From Verrucomicrobiota bacterium (GTDB lineage Bacteria; Verrucomicrobiota; Verrucomicrobiia; Chthoniobacterales; JAFAMB01): 9,401 nucleotides of DNA. The position numbers were made by a program, and so were the translations under genes. Each line of letters begins with the position of its first letter. Position 1 is the stretch's first letter. The notes under the pieces were generated by a model that saw nothing but the letters and a program-made list of their open reading frames with translations, made no database searches and had not been told where the DNA came from. The DNA lies in assembly GCA_019241095.1 (NCBI GenBank), contig JAFAXJ010000063.1, forward strand, positions 1-9,401, written 5' to 3'. Positions 1 to 6,795 of the stretch are shown here, piece by piece.

Positions 1-365
1 AAGGCGCCCCAGTCAGCTGAGGAGTTGGACAGATGGCAGCATTCAAGGGCGAGGTCACCCGGGAGCCGTGAACGCCCAGTGTCAGGAGAAACGGAGCAAG
101 GCAGTCCAGAGAACAGTTGTCAGATAGCAGTTTAGCCGGGGCTCTGCGGCGCTTGGCAATACATTGAAGATCCTTCATTACACTTAGGGAGCGGTGACTT
201 GTTTTCATCCGGGAAAGCCCATCTTGTGCGCCAGCCTGTAGCGCGGCACAGCCTCGCTCTCCGGCACGTAAAATTAGCGCCAATCGGGGCAGAATCGCAT
301 TGATCGTTTTGGAGAGGAGTGATTCCCTGAATTCGCGAGCAATACTCAAAACACCAGGATAACCG
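1..365. other. Gene-free upstream region, possibly part of a structured RNA or a decayed gene
   Basis: No reading frame here resembles a protein I recognise. The + frame beginning at base 1 is open only to a TAG at 133-135 and could be the tail of an unrecognised gene. A stem-loop can be drawn at 47-77: 5 bp (47-51 with 73-77) and 4 bp (55-58 with 68-71) around a 9-nt loop, which may mean part of a structured RNA, but I cannot assign it to tmRNA, RNase P RNA, 6S RNA or an intron. A 26-bp interspersed repeat lies at 239-264. A minus-strand frame is free of stops from about 418 to the window edge, but its translation looks non-coding. The last bases carry an AGGA about 7 nt before the pgi start. 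Confidence 0.5.
239..264 (+). repeat. Interspersed 26-bp repeat, copy A
   Basis: This copy begins TAGCGCGGCACAGCCT and ends GCTCTCCGG. It matches the copy at 8007-8032 and the inverted copy at 7866-7891 at about 20 or more of 26 positions; the shared skeleton is TAGCGC, then AGCCT, then CTCTCC. It sits in the untranslated region about 100 bp upstream of pgi. Three copies in under 10 kb, in otherwise unrelated contexts, suggest a genome-wide family of small repeats. The nature of the family is not known to me. Confidence 0.65.
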
Positions 366-1997
366 ATGAGCACTACCCTTTTGACTGAACGTGACGAATG
401 GAAGGCATTAGCGAACCATTACGAGAAGATAAAAAACGTTCGTCTACAACAATTGTTTGCTGAAGACGAGAAACGAGGTGAGCGGCTTTCGGCGCACGCT
501 GTAGGTCTTTATTTTGACTATTCCAAAAACCTGATCACCGATGAAACGCTGCGACTCCTGCTCAATCTGGCGAATGCGTGTAAGCTGCGCGAGCGGATCG
601 ATGCAATGTTCCGTGGAGATAAAATCAATGTGACGGAACATCGGGCTGTTCTGCACGTTGCTTTACGTGCTCCGCGGGACACTTCGATTGTGGTCGATGG
701 AGAGAATGTCGTGCCGGCGGTGCAGGAAGTTTTGGATCGGATGGCCAGCTTTTCAGATCGAGTCCGTAGTGGCGAGTGGAAAGGTTTTACGGGCAAGTCA
801 ATTCGAAACATTCTCAACATCGGGATCGGCGGCTCCGATTTAGGACCGGTAATGGCGTATGAAGCTTTGCGCCATTACAGCCAGCGCGATCTTGTATTTC
901 GTTTTGTCTCAAATGTTGACGGAACTGATTTCGTTGAAGCGACGCACGACTTATCGCCTGACGAGACGCTCTTTATCGTTTCATCAAAAACTTTTACTAC
1001 CTTGGAAACCATGACTAATGCCCATTCCGCTCGCGATTGGGCGTTGAAGTCGCTTCAGAACGAAAAAGCGATCGCGCGGCACTTTGTTGCGGTCTCGACC
1101 AATAAAGCAGAAGTAACAAAGTTCGGAATCGATTCCGCGAACATGTTCGAATTCTGGGACTGGGTTGGCGGACGTTACTCTATGGATTCGGCCATCGGGC
1201 TATCGACGATGATCGCCATCGGACCTGAGAATTTTCGGGCCATGTTGGCGGGTTTCCACCAGATGGACGAACATTTTCGGAACACTCCGTTCGACCGCAA
1301 TCTTCCTGTGCTGCTAGGGCTTCTTACGGTGTGGTACGGCGATTTCTTTAAAGCGCAAACGGTTGCTGTGCTGCCTTACGACCAGTATTTGAAGCGGTTT
1401 CCTGCTTATCTTCAGCAGTTAACTATGGAGAGCAACGGCAAGCATGTAACGCTCGATGGCGCGCGGGTAGATTATGAAACCGGATCTATTTTTTGGGGTG
1501 AACCGGGAACAAACGGACAGCACTCCTTTTATCAACTGATTCATCAGGGAACGAAGCTAGTCCCCTGTGATTTCATAGGGTTTTGCCAATCTCTTAATCC
1601 GTTAGGCAGTCATCACGATCTTTTGATGTCTAATGTTTTTGCTCAGACTGAGGCATTGGCTTTCGGTAAGAGTCCCGAAGCATTAAAGGCGGAGGGAACA
1701 GAGGAATGGCTGATACCTCATCGTACATTTGATGGAAATCGGCCTTCCAATACGATTCTTGCCGAACGCTTAACGCCAGAGATGCTCGGGCGGCTTATCG
1801 CTCTTTACGAGCACAGCGTATTTACTCAAGGAGTCATCTGGAACATCGATTCGTTTGATCAATGGGGTGTTGAACTGGGCAAGGTTCTGGCAAAAAAAAT
1901 TATCCCAGAGCTGGAAGCGGCTAAGGAACCTGAACTCGAGCATGATAACTCAACCAACGCGCTGATCCGCTTTTATCGGCGTTCAAAACGTAAATAG
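366..1997 (+). CDS. pgi: Glucose-6-phosphate isomerase
   Basis: Cytoplasmic enzyme interconverting glucose 6-phosphate and fructose 6-phosphate in glycolysis and gluconeogenesis. The 543 residues match the usual length of the long bacterial/eukaryotic PGI type. Two SIS domains are evident. GIGGSDLG (153-160) and SSKTFTT (206-212) form the sugar-phosphate pocket, and [16 protein letters not shown] (265-280) is PGI signature 1. The C-terminal [11 protein letters not shown] (496-506) is signature 2. By family knowledge, the catalytic residues are Glu355 (in MESNGKH), His386 (in GTNGQHSF) and Lys506, all present. The ATG at 366 has an AGGA about 7 nt upstream and gives a full N-terminus. The next gene starts 18 bp after the stop on the same strand, so co-transcription is likely. 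Nothing looks damaged. Confidence 0.98.
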   Translation: MSTTLLTERDEWKALANHYEKIKNVRLQQLFAEDEKRGERLSAHAVGLYFDYSKNLITDETLRLLLNLANACKLRERIDAMFRGDKINVTEHRAVLHVALRAPRDTSIVVDGENVVPAVQEVLDRMASFSDRVRSGEWKGFTGKSIRNILNIGIGGSDLGPVMAYEALRHYSQRDLVFRFVSNVDGTDFVEATHDLSPDETLFIVSSKTFTTLETMTNAHSARDWALKSLQNEKAIARHFVAVSTNKAEVTKFGIDSANMFEFWDWVGGRYSMDSAIGLSTMIAIGPENFRAMLAGFHQMDEHFRNTPFDRNLPVLLGLLTVWYGDFFKAQTVAVLPYDQYLKRFPAYLQQLTMESNGKHVTLDGARVDYETGSIFWGEPGTNGQHSFYQLIHQGTKLVPCDFIGFCQSLNPLGSHHDLLMSNVFAQTEALAFGKSPEALKAEGTEEWLIPHRTFDGNRPSNTILAERLTPEMLGRLIALYEHSVFTQGVIWNIDSFDQWGVELGKVLAKKIIPELEAAKEPELEHDNSTNALIRFYRRSKRK

Positions 1998-2015
1998 CTA
2001 CTTGGCGGGCGTTTT

Positions 2016-2510
2016 ATGAAGGCACTTAAGAAATCGATTTTCGTTTTATACGGGTTGGCATTCTGCTCCAGCTTTGCGGTCCAAACACTTGCGCTTCCTC
2101 CCGAGCCACCAAGATACTTGAACGACTTTGTACCTGTTTTGAAACCGGGCGCTGCTAACCGGTTGAATACACAGCTAAAAGCTTTTGACCACGAGACTGC
2201 GATTGAATTGGTAGTCGTTATTTACCCTAGTCTGCCGGCCGGAGTTACTAGCCAGCAATACGCTAAACAGCTTTTTAATAGTTGGAATCTGGGACATCCA
2301 CCGAGAGGGATGGGTGCGCTCCTTTTAGTCATTAGTAACAAGGATCCCCAAACGTACATCTATGCGGGAAAAGGCTTAGCAAACAAGCTTTCGCCTGCTG
2401 TTTGCGCAAAGATATTCACCGAAAAAATTGCGCCTCGCTTTAACGTAAACGACTATGAAGGAGGCTTGACCGCTGCGATCAATGCTTTGATTTCAGTGTC
2501 GAGGTCATAG
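2016..2510 (+). CDS. Secreted TPM-domain protein (TLP18.3/Psb32/MOLO-1 family)
   Basis: A 164-residue protein with a signal peptide: KALKK at the N-terminus, a hydrophobic stretch at about 8-25, and likely cleavage after Ala26 (TLA/LPP). The rest is one TPM domain. It has the LNDFVPVLKPGAANRLN start, the ELVVVIYPSL strand, the QYAKQLFNSWNLG helix, RGMGALLLVI, and a C-terminal IAPRFNVNDYEGGLTAAINALI. There is no C-terminal membrane anchor, unlike many bacterial TPM proteins, so it should be periplasmic or released. Cys17 is not in a good lipobox (F precedes it). TPM domains elsewhere have been linked to acid phosphatase activity and photosystem II repair; no substrate can be inferred here. It follows pgi closely and is probably in the same transcript, without an obvious functional tie. 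Confidence 0.88.
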   Translation: MKALKKSIFVLYGLAFCSSFAVQTLALPPEPPRYLNDFVPVLKPGAANRLNTQLKAFDHETAIELVVVIYPSLPAGVTSQQYAKQLFNSWNLGHPPRGMGALLLVISNKDPQTYIYAGKGLANKLSPAVCAKIFTEKIAPRFNVNDYEGGLTAAINALISVSRS

Positions 2511-2660
2511 GGGATTATCAAGATGCGAGCCCTATCGACCACGTATCGACAATTTTTGCTGCGATAACGTTCCGAGATTTCAGCAGTTCGTTGTGCCCAG
2601 GGCCGCGCTGCGCTTTCCCCTCAGGCTGAGTTTGAAGTGCAACTCCGTCGAGCAACTAAC

Positions 2661-3260
2661 CTAATCCTTCTGCCGCAGTTCGGCTTCGGCTCGAAGCCAA
2701 TCCTCGGTTTCGTGACCGTGCTCCCGTCCACGTTCCAAGTAGAGTTCGTAGGCGCGCTTTGCAATATGGTCATGCGAGACCTGGCGATGAGATTTCTTCA
2801 TCTCAGGCGCTACAGGCGACTGCTCCAATGCTTCCTTTGAAGGCACTTCCTTCGCAGGATGTGAGTGCCGGACGGGCTCAGGATGAGAGTGCGCCATCGG
2901 TTCAGAATGGGAATGTGTGACCGGTTCAGGGTGAGAATGCTGGACTGGCTCAGGATGAGAATGCGCCATTGGTTCAGAATGGGAATGTGTGACCGGTTCA
3001 GGGTGAGAATGTTGGACGGGCTCGGGACGAGAGTGCGCCGCGGGTTGAAAATGGGAATGCCGGACGGGCTCGGGGTGGGAATGTTGTACCGGTTCGGGAT
3101 GAGAGTGCGCCATGGGTTCAGAATGAGAGTGCGTGACCGGTTCAGGGTGAGAATGCAGCACCGGCTCGGGATGAGAGTGCGCCGCTGGCTCAGGATGAGA
3201 ATGCGTTTCCGGTTCGGATGCCACCCGCGGCAAACTTGTGTCCTCATTGATGTCGTTCAT
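2661..3260 (-). CDS. Histidine-rich tandem-repeat protein with C-terminal DUF2934
   Basis: With the ATG at 3260 the product is 199 residues. The frame is open upstream to an ATG at 3344, but those 28 extra residues (RPTGRTGPL...) look unlike a domain, so I prefer MNDINEDTS. Residues 19-138 are fifteen 8-residue units of the type xHSHPEPV; only unit 7 (HSHFQPA), unit 8 (HSRPEPV) and the last (HSHPAKE) deviate much. About 34 of 199 residues are His. After a charged linker comes a DUF2934 segment (about 163-197): IAKRAYELYLERGREHGHETEDWLRAEAEL. DUF2934 proteins are small, of unknown function, and frequent in soil proteobacteria, acidobacteria and verrucomicrobia. The HSH-P-E-P array suggests divalent metal binding (Zn, Ni, Co or Cu), which is inference. 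No signal peptide or membrane segment is seen, so it is probably cytoplasmic. There is no clear ribosome-binding site. Confidence 0.8.
   Translation of the reverse strand: MNDINEDTSLPRVASEPETHSHPEPAAHSHPEPVLHSHPEPVTHSHSEPMAHSHPEPVQHSHPEPVRHSHFQPAAHSRPEPVQHSHPEPVTHSHSEPMAHSHPEPVQHSHPEPVTHSHSEPMAHSHPEPVRHSHPAKEVPSKEALEQSPVAPEMKKSHRQVSHDHIAKRAYELYLERGREHGHETEDWLRAEAELRQKD
2847..3206 (-). repeat. 24-bp coding tandem repeat (15 units) with 72-bp higher-order period
   Basis: Fifteen 24-bp units encode xHSHPEPV. Units group into a 72-bp superunit encoding HSHPEPV, HSHSEPM and HSHPEPV variants. Superunits starting at 2891 and 2963 differ at only two of the first 55 bases, and a third related copy starts at 3107, which is 144 bp further on. 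This points to recent 72-bp duplications within an older 24-bp array. Because 24 is divisible by 3 and the units lack stops in other frames, long spurious frames exist on both strands. Confidence 0.9.
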
Positions 3261-3426
3261 ACATTTGTATTCGTTTTTCCCGGAACTTTTGCGTCTGCGG
3301 CTTCCAATGTGTGGCAAAGGACCGGTGCGCCCGGTAGGTCGCATGGGATCATAGGTTTACGTTGTGGTCTACGGCCTTTTTTGCTGGAACCGCTGAACAT
3401 CGCGATTCTGTTCATCGATCCCGTTT

Positions 3427-3455
3427 TTGAAAAACCATTAGAGCCGAGCTAAGAT
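3427..3455 (+). promoter_or_regulatory. Putative sigma-70 type promoter of the MFS-HAD gene
   Basis: TTGAAA (3427-3432) and TAAGAT (3450-3455) are separated by exactly 17 bp and are each one or two bases from the consensus TTGACA/TATAAT. A start about 6-7 bases after the -10 would fall on or next to the ATG at 3461. The mRNA could then be leaderless, which fits the absence of a Shine-Dalgarno before that ATG. The prediction comes from sequence alone. Confidence 0.45.
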
Positions 3456-3460
3456 CGTAC

Positions 3461-5512
3461 ATGGCTTCTGGGCTCAAGGCTTTGCCGCGCTCTCTGGAGT
3501 CGATTCCCTTCCTGAAGCGCTTCAGTTTCCCCCGGCCGCTGGCATGGGGTTACCTGGGTTTACTCCTTTTCATGGTAGGTGACGGAGTTGAATCGGGGTA
3601 TCTGGCTCACTTTCTCCTGAGCAACGGAATGCACCAGGGAGAAGTGGCTGCCATGTTTGCCTTATATGGTATAGCGGCCGCCACTGCTGCCAGATTTTCC
3701 GGGGTACTTTCTGACCTCTGGGGCCCGCGTATGGTTATGCAACTCGGACTCGCTTTCTGGTCCGTGTTCCAGGTACTGTTTCTACTGTTCGGAATTCCAA
3801 CCGGGAATTTTTTCCTACTGGCCGGTTTCTACAGTTTGCGCGGCTTTGGCTACCCGCTGTTTGCTTATGGGTTTCTAGTTTGGATTGCCGCGGCCACGCC
3901 GCACAAGCGCTTGGGATCAGCCGTCGGATGGTTTTGGTTTTCCTTCACTGCAGGACTACCGACGCTCGGCGCGCTTTTGGCGAGCTTGCTAATACCCTTT
4001 ATCGGTCAGTACGCCACATTCTGGTCTTCACTCGCGTTCGTCTTGATCGGGGGAATCGTCACTCTGGTCGGAGTTTCTGAGAGCACAGGTTTTCGACGGC
4101 TTCTGCCTTCAGGCATGAGGCCGATCGATTCTTTCATTGCCGGTTTAGCGATCGCCTGGAAGAAGCCTCAAGTTGTTGTCGGCTGTATTATTCGAATGAT
4201 CAACACTGCACCCCAGTTCGGCTTCCTGGTTTTTTTGCCCACCTTTTTCACCAAAACGATCGGTTTCAGCCTTGGAGGGTGGCTCCGGCTGCTGAGTTAT
4301 ATGTTTCTGAGCAATATTATTTGGAATCTGATCATGGGCGCGTTCGGAGACAAGCTTGGGTGGCGCCGAACGGTGGCTTATGCAGGAGGACTTGGTTGTA
4401 CCATCGCAACACTTTTACTCTATTACGTGCCATCCATTTTTCCTGGTCAGTACATGCTGGCTGTACTGGTAGCAGTTCTTTATGGCGCCACACTTGCCGG
4501 CTATGTGCCCCTTTCTGCTATCATGCCGTGCTTAGCTCCCGAAAACAAAGGCGCGGCTATTTCGATGCTCAATCTTGGCGCAGCTGCAAGCGCATGGTTA
4601 GGGCCCACGATCGTGGGCGTTTTTATTGGTCCTCTGGGAGTTGTTGGCGTGATTTGGATCTTTGCCGTTCTTCATTTCGTGAGCGCTATTTTAGCCTTGT
4701 TCCTGAAACTGCCGGCGCACATTGAGGAAGTTGCGGGCGGGTGCAGTGACGGGCTAGTGATGCACTCCGGCGCAGCTTTTGCAGCATCCGGCTGCCTTCT
4801 TGGCCATACCCCAACGATGGTTGATTTGGAGGAAGAGAACGAGATCGACCTCATCTTGTTCGACCTTGGAGGAACCATCTATGACGACGAGACCTATACT
4901 CGAGCTTTGCTTCGTGCTGTTCGCCAACTGAATCCTACCGTCCGCGAGGAAGATTTCTGGGCCCTTTATGATACCGAACGCGGACGATCGTCCGGCTCGC
5001 TTCGCACAGCGGTAGCGAACCATTTTCTGCCGGGGAGAGACCGAGATGAGCTGGTTAAGCTCGCGCGGCAATACTGGGAGTATCCGGCTTCCTCTCTGTA
5101 CCCGGACGTTAAACCGACCTTGAGCGCTTTGGCTCGCAAGTTTAAGCTTGGGTTAGTGGCGAACTCCGGCAATGTCGCCCTGAACGCTCTGCGCAGAGAT
5201 GGATTGCGCAATTTTTTTGAGGTGATTGTGTTATCGGAAGTTGTGGGGATAGAAAAGCCTGACGAAAGAATATTCCAATACGCACTCGAAAAGACCAAAA
5301 TTCCACCGAGCCGCGCCGTGCTTGTCGGCAATCGGCTGGACAACGACATTCGTCCCTCTAAACGACTCGGGCTTCGAACGATATGGCTTTTACGTGGTGA
5401 CGCACCGCCAGCACCCTTGTTGGAGCAGCTTTCGGAACCAGATGCTGTGATCATTTCGTTGATAGGTCTGCCAATCGCTTTGTCGAGACTTATGAAGGTT
5501 CGGCAGATCTAG
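3461..5512 (+). CDS. MFS transporter (CsbX/RbtT/DalT polyol permease type) fused to a HAD-like hydrolase
   Basis: One 683-residue frame carries two proteins' worth of sequence. Residues about 25-425 are a 12-TM major facilitator. Hallmarks of the polyol/dicarboxylate permease family are FMVGDGVESGYL, the loop GVLSDLWGPR, RGFGYPLFAYGFLVWIAAA, GWFWFSFTAGLPTLGALLAS, RMINTAPQFGFLVFLP, GDKLGWRRTV and LAPENKGAAISMLNLGA. The family imports ribitol, D-arabinitol or related solutes by proton symport; the substrate here is unknown. After a poorly conserved linker (about 430-455) comes a HAD domain (about 462-683). It has motif I FDLGGT with nucleophile Asp468, motif II ANSGN (Ser569), motif III Lys599 (EKPDERIF) and motif IV VGNRLDNDI (Asp627, Asp629). 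It lacks the second Asp of DxDxT and has Asn624 where Asp is usual, so catalytic activity is uncertain. The HAD part would lie in the cytoplasm. No sugar-alcohol catabolic gene is adjacent. The fusion may be genuine, or a frameshift joining two formerly overlapping genes. Confidence 0.9.
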   Translation: MASGLKALPRSLESIPFLKRFSFPRPLAWGYLGLLLFMVGDGVESGYLAHFLLSNGMHQGEVAAMFALYGIAAATAARFSGVLSDLWGPRMVMQLGLAFWSVFQVLFLLFGIPTGNFFLLAGFYSLRGFGYPLFAYGFLVWIAAATPHKRLGSAVGWFWFSFTAGLPTLGALLASLLIPFIGQYATFWSSLAFVLIGGIVTLVGVSESTGFRRLLPSGMRPIDSFIAGLAIAWKKPQVVVGCIIRMINTAPQFGFLVFLPTFFTKTIGFSLGGWLRLLSYMFLSNIIWNLIMGAFGDKLGWRRTVAYAGGLGCTIATLLLYYVPSIFPGQYMLAVLVAVLYGATLAGYVPLSAIMPCLAPENKGAAISMLNLGAAASAWLGPTIVGVFIGPLGVVGVIWIFAVLHFVSAILALFLKLPAHIEEVAGGCSDGLVMHSGAAFAASGCLLGHTPTMVDLEEENEIDLILFDLGGTIYDDETYTRALLRAVRQLNPTVREEDFWALYDTERGRSSGSLRTAVANHFLPGRDRDELVKLARQYWEYPASSLYPDVKPTLSALARKFKLGLVANSGNVALNALRRDGLRNFFEVIVLSEVVGIEKPDERIFQYALEKTKIPPSRAVLVGNRLDNDIRPSKRLGLRTIWLLRGDAPPAPLLEQLSEPDAVIISLIGLPIALSRLMKVRQI

Positions 5513-5551
5513 TGGCCCACTGGACAGGTTAGTAGTAGCCCTGATCGTTCA

Positions 5552-5583
5552 CTCGGGCACAAGCTGAAATGCTAGTACCCGAG
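5552..5583. terminator. Hairpin between convergent genes, possible bidirectional terminator
   Basis: CTCGGGCAC (5552-5560) pairs with GTACCCGAG (5575-5583) with one mismatch. An inner AGC/GCT stem (5562-5564 with 5571-5573) closes a small loop. The hairpin lies 40 bp past the stop of the MFS-HAD gene and just beyond the 3' end of the dehydrogenase relic, where a shared terminator is expected. Neither side has a T-run, so a classical intrinsic terminator is not shown. Confidence 0.35.
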
Positions 5584-5599
5584 CGGGCTGACTAAGTTA

Positions 5600-6648
5600 T
5601 CATTTGGAGGTGGTTTCTTTGAGAGAAGCGATATCGATCACGAATCGATATTTAACATCAGGTTTTGATCCGTTCATAAGGTTCGTTTATTTTTTGAATC
5701 GGAATCACCTCAGAGTCTGAGGTGATTCCGTGCTCACCGCAATAATCCAGCATCTCCTGAATCTTCGAAATCCCGCCAATCATTGATCCAGCGAGACTGC
5801 GGCGCTTCGGGACCAACCTGAAAGCCGGAAGCGTTAGAGGACTGGAGGGCAAACCGACAAGGATCATCGCCCCATAGTTTTCAGCGCAGCCATATAGGAC
5901 TCTATGTTGTGATCCGCCGATACTGTATCGATGATGAAATCGAAACGTCTCTCCAAGCTTTGCATCACAGCCGGATCGGAAGTCAGCGCGAAATGGTGCG
6001 CGCCTAAGCGTTTTAGCATCTCCCTTTTTGGAAAAGGATGAACTGAGCATTGTAACTTCCGCACCAAAAGAAGCCGCCAGTTTTACTGCCGTATGGCCTG
6101 ATCATCCCAAGCCGAGAACTCCGACCTTGTGCCCTGGACCAACTTGCCACTGGCGAAGAGGCGAATAGGTAGTAGTATCAGCGCAAAGCAACGGCGCAAC
6201 GCCTTCCGAGCTGAGTTCAGGAGACACCCGGAGGGTGTAATTTTCATCGACTACAATTTGAGTTGAATAGCCTCCATAGGTCGGTGCCTCAGATCCCGCT
6301 CAAACCAATATAGGTCGGGCTCATCCTATTGTTCAATTGTTCCAGACCAGCTCGGCACTCAAGGCATACGCGACAGGAATCGACGAAAAACCTACTCCGG
6401 CAAGATCTCCGACTGCAAATTTGGTGGCTTGGCTGCCGACCTTAATCACCCGGCCAACAATCTCGTGCCCCGGAACCATGGGATCGATGAACCGCCCCAT
6501 TCGTCCCTGACTTGGTGAAGGTCAGAATGGGCAGACGCCGCGGTACAGTATATCAATCTGTACATCGCTAGCCCCGACGTCCCTGCGTTGAAAACTGAAT
6601 GGAGCTAATTAGTAATTAGGACTCTGGGCCGCATAGGACGTTATTCAT
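5600..6648 (-). pseudogene. Decayed YahK/CAD-type zinc-dependent alcohol (aldehyde) dehydrogenase
   Basis: The relic spans 1049 bp, the full length of a 349-residue YahK-like NADP-dependent aldehyde reductase, but no frame runs through it. It starts MNNV (6648), then after a 1-base shift YAAQS; then [44 protein letters not shown] and [11 protein letters not shown]. Next come the structural-zinc lobe [92 protein letters not shown] and the final PDVKYRFVIDIASL, in changing frames. Lesions include TAA at 6609-6611, TGA at 6102-6104 inside the cofactor loop (expected GLGGLGH), and frameshifts near 6636, 6530, 6485, 6385, 6020, 5873 and 5665, with more disruption at 6290-6350. Neighbouring genes are intact, so sequencing error is unlikely. 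Intact members reduce aldehydes to alcohols in the cytoplasm. Confidence 0.93.
5700..5730. repeat. Perfect 14-bp inverted repeat with 3-nt loop
   Basis: CGGAATCACCTCAG (5700-5713) is followed by AGT and then its exact reverse complement (5717-5730). It lies inside the dehydrogenase relic, in the region encoding HGITSDSEVIPI, whose local frame is undisturbed. It is followed by neither a T-run nor an A-run close enough to make a standard terminator. Its origin is unclear; templated mutation of an imperfect palindrome is one explanation. Confidence 0.85.
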
Positions 6649-6795
6649 TGATGAACCACAAGGTAATTTGCTCGTTTGCAAACTAATGGTTAATCTCAGC
6701 TCTCGCTTAGAAATCCAATCCACCGCGATTGACAAGGCGGCGATTCAGGTAAATCTCGTGAGTTTCGCTCTGCGCAGGCAACCAGATCTTAAGTC

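Noticed and set aside
2..418. Minus-strand open frame running off the left edge as a gene divergent from pgi
   Set aside because: It extends antisense into pgi, has no good start with a ribosome-binding site and no recognisable domain, and passes through the interspersed repeat. Recorded as an observation only.
2063..2080. Lipoprotein signal at Cys17 of the TPM protein
   Set aside because: The residue before the Cys is Phe (LAFC), which does not fit the lipobox; an ordinary signal peptide cleaved after Ala26 fits better.
2511..2660. Terminator between the TPM gene and the convergent His-rich gene
   Set aside because: Only a 5-bp CTCAG/CTGAG stem near 2622-2632 with three Ts was seen, too weak to support a call.
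2865..3452. A 195-codon + strand frame (MPDGLRMRVRHRF...) over the His-rich gene
   Set aside because: It is a by-product of the 24-bp tandem repeat, whose length keeps several frames open; the minus frame has the recognisable DUF2934 end and a sensible repeat peptide.
5631..5651. 8-bp inverted repeat ATATCGAT with 5-nt loop
   Set aside because: It lies in the C-terminal coding block (YRFVIDIA) of the dehydrogenase relic and is explained by the Arg-Phe-Val-Ile-Asp codons; no T-run follows.
5658..6067. Two overlapping minus-strand frames of 130 and 67 codons as separate small genes
   Set aside because: Both are consecutive pieces of the same broken dehydrogenase in different frames.
6649..6795. 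Small gene or regulatory element between the relic and the ligase
   Set aside because: No open frame of interest, no clear hairpin and no repeat copy found in these 147 bp.
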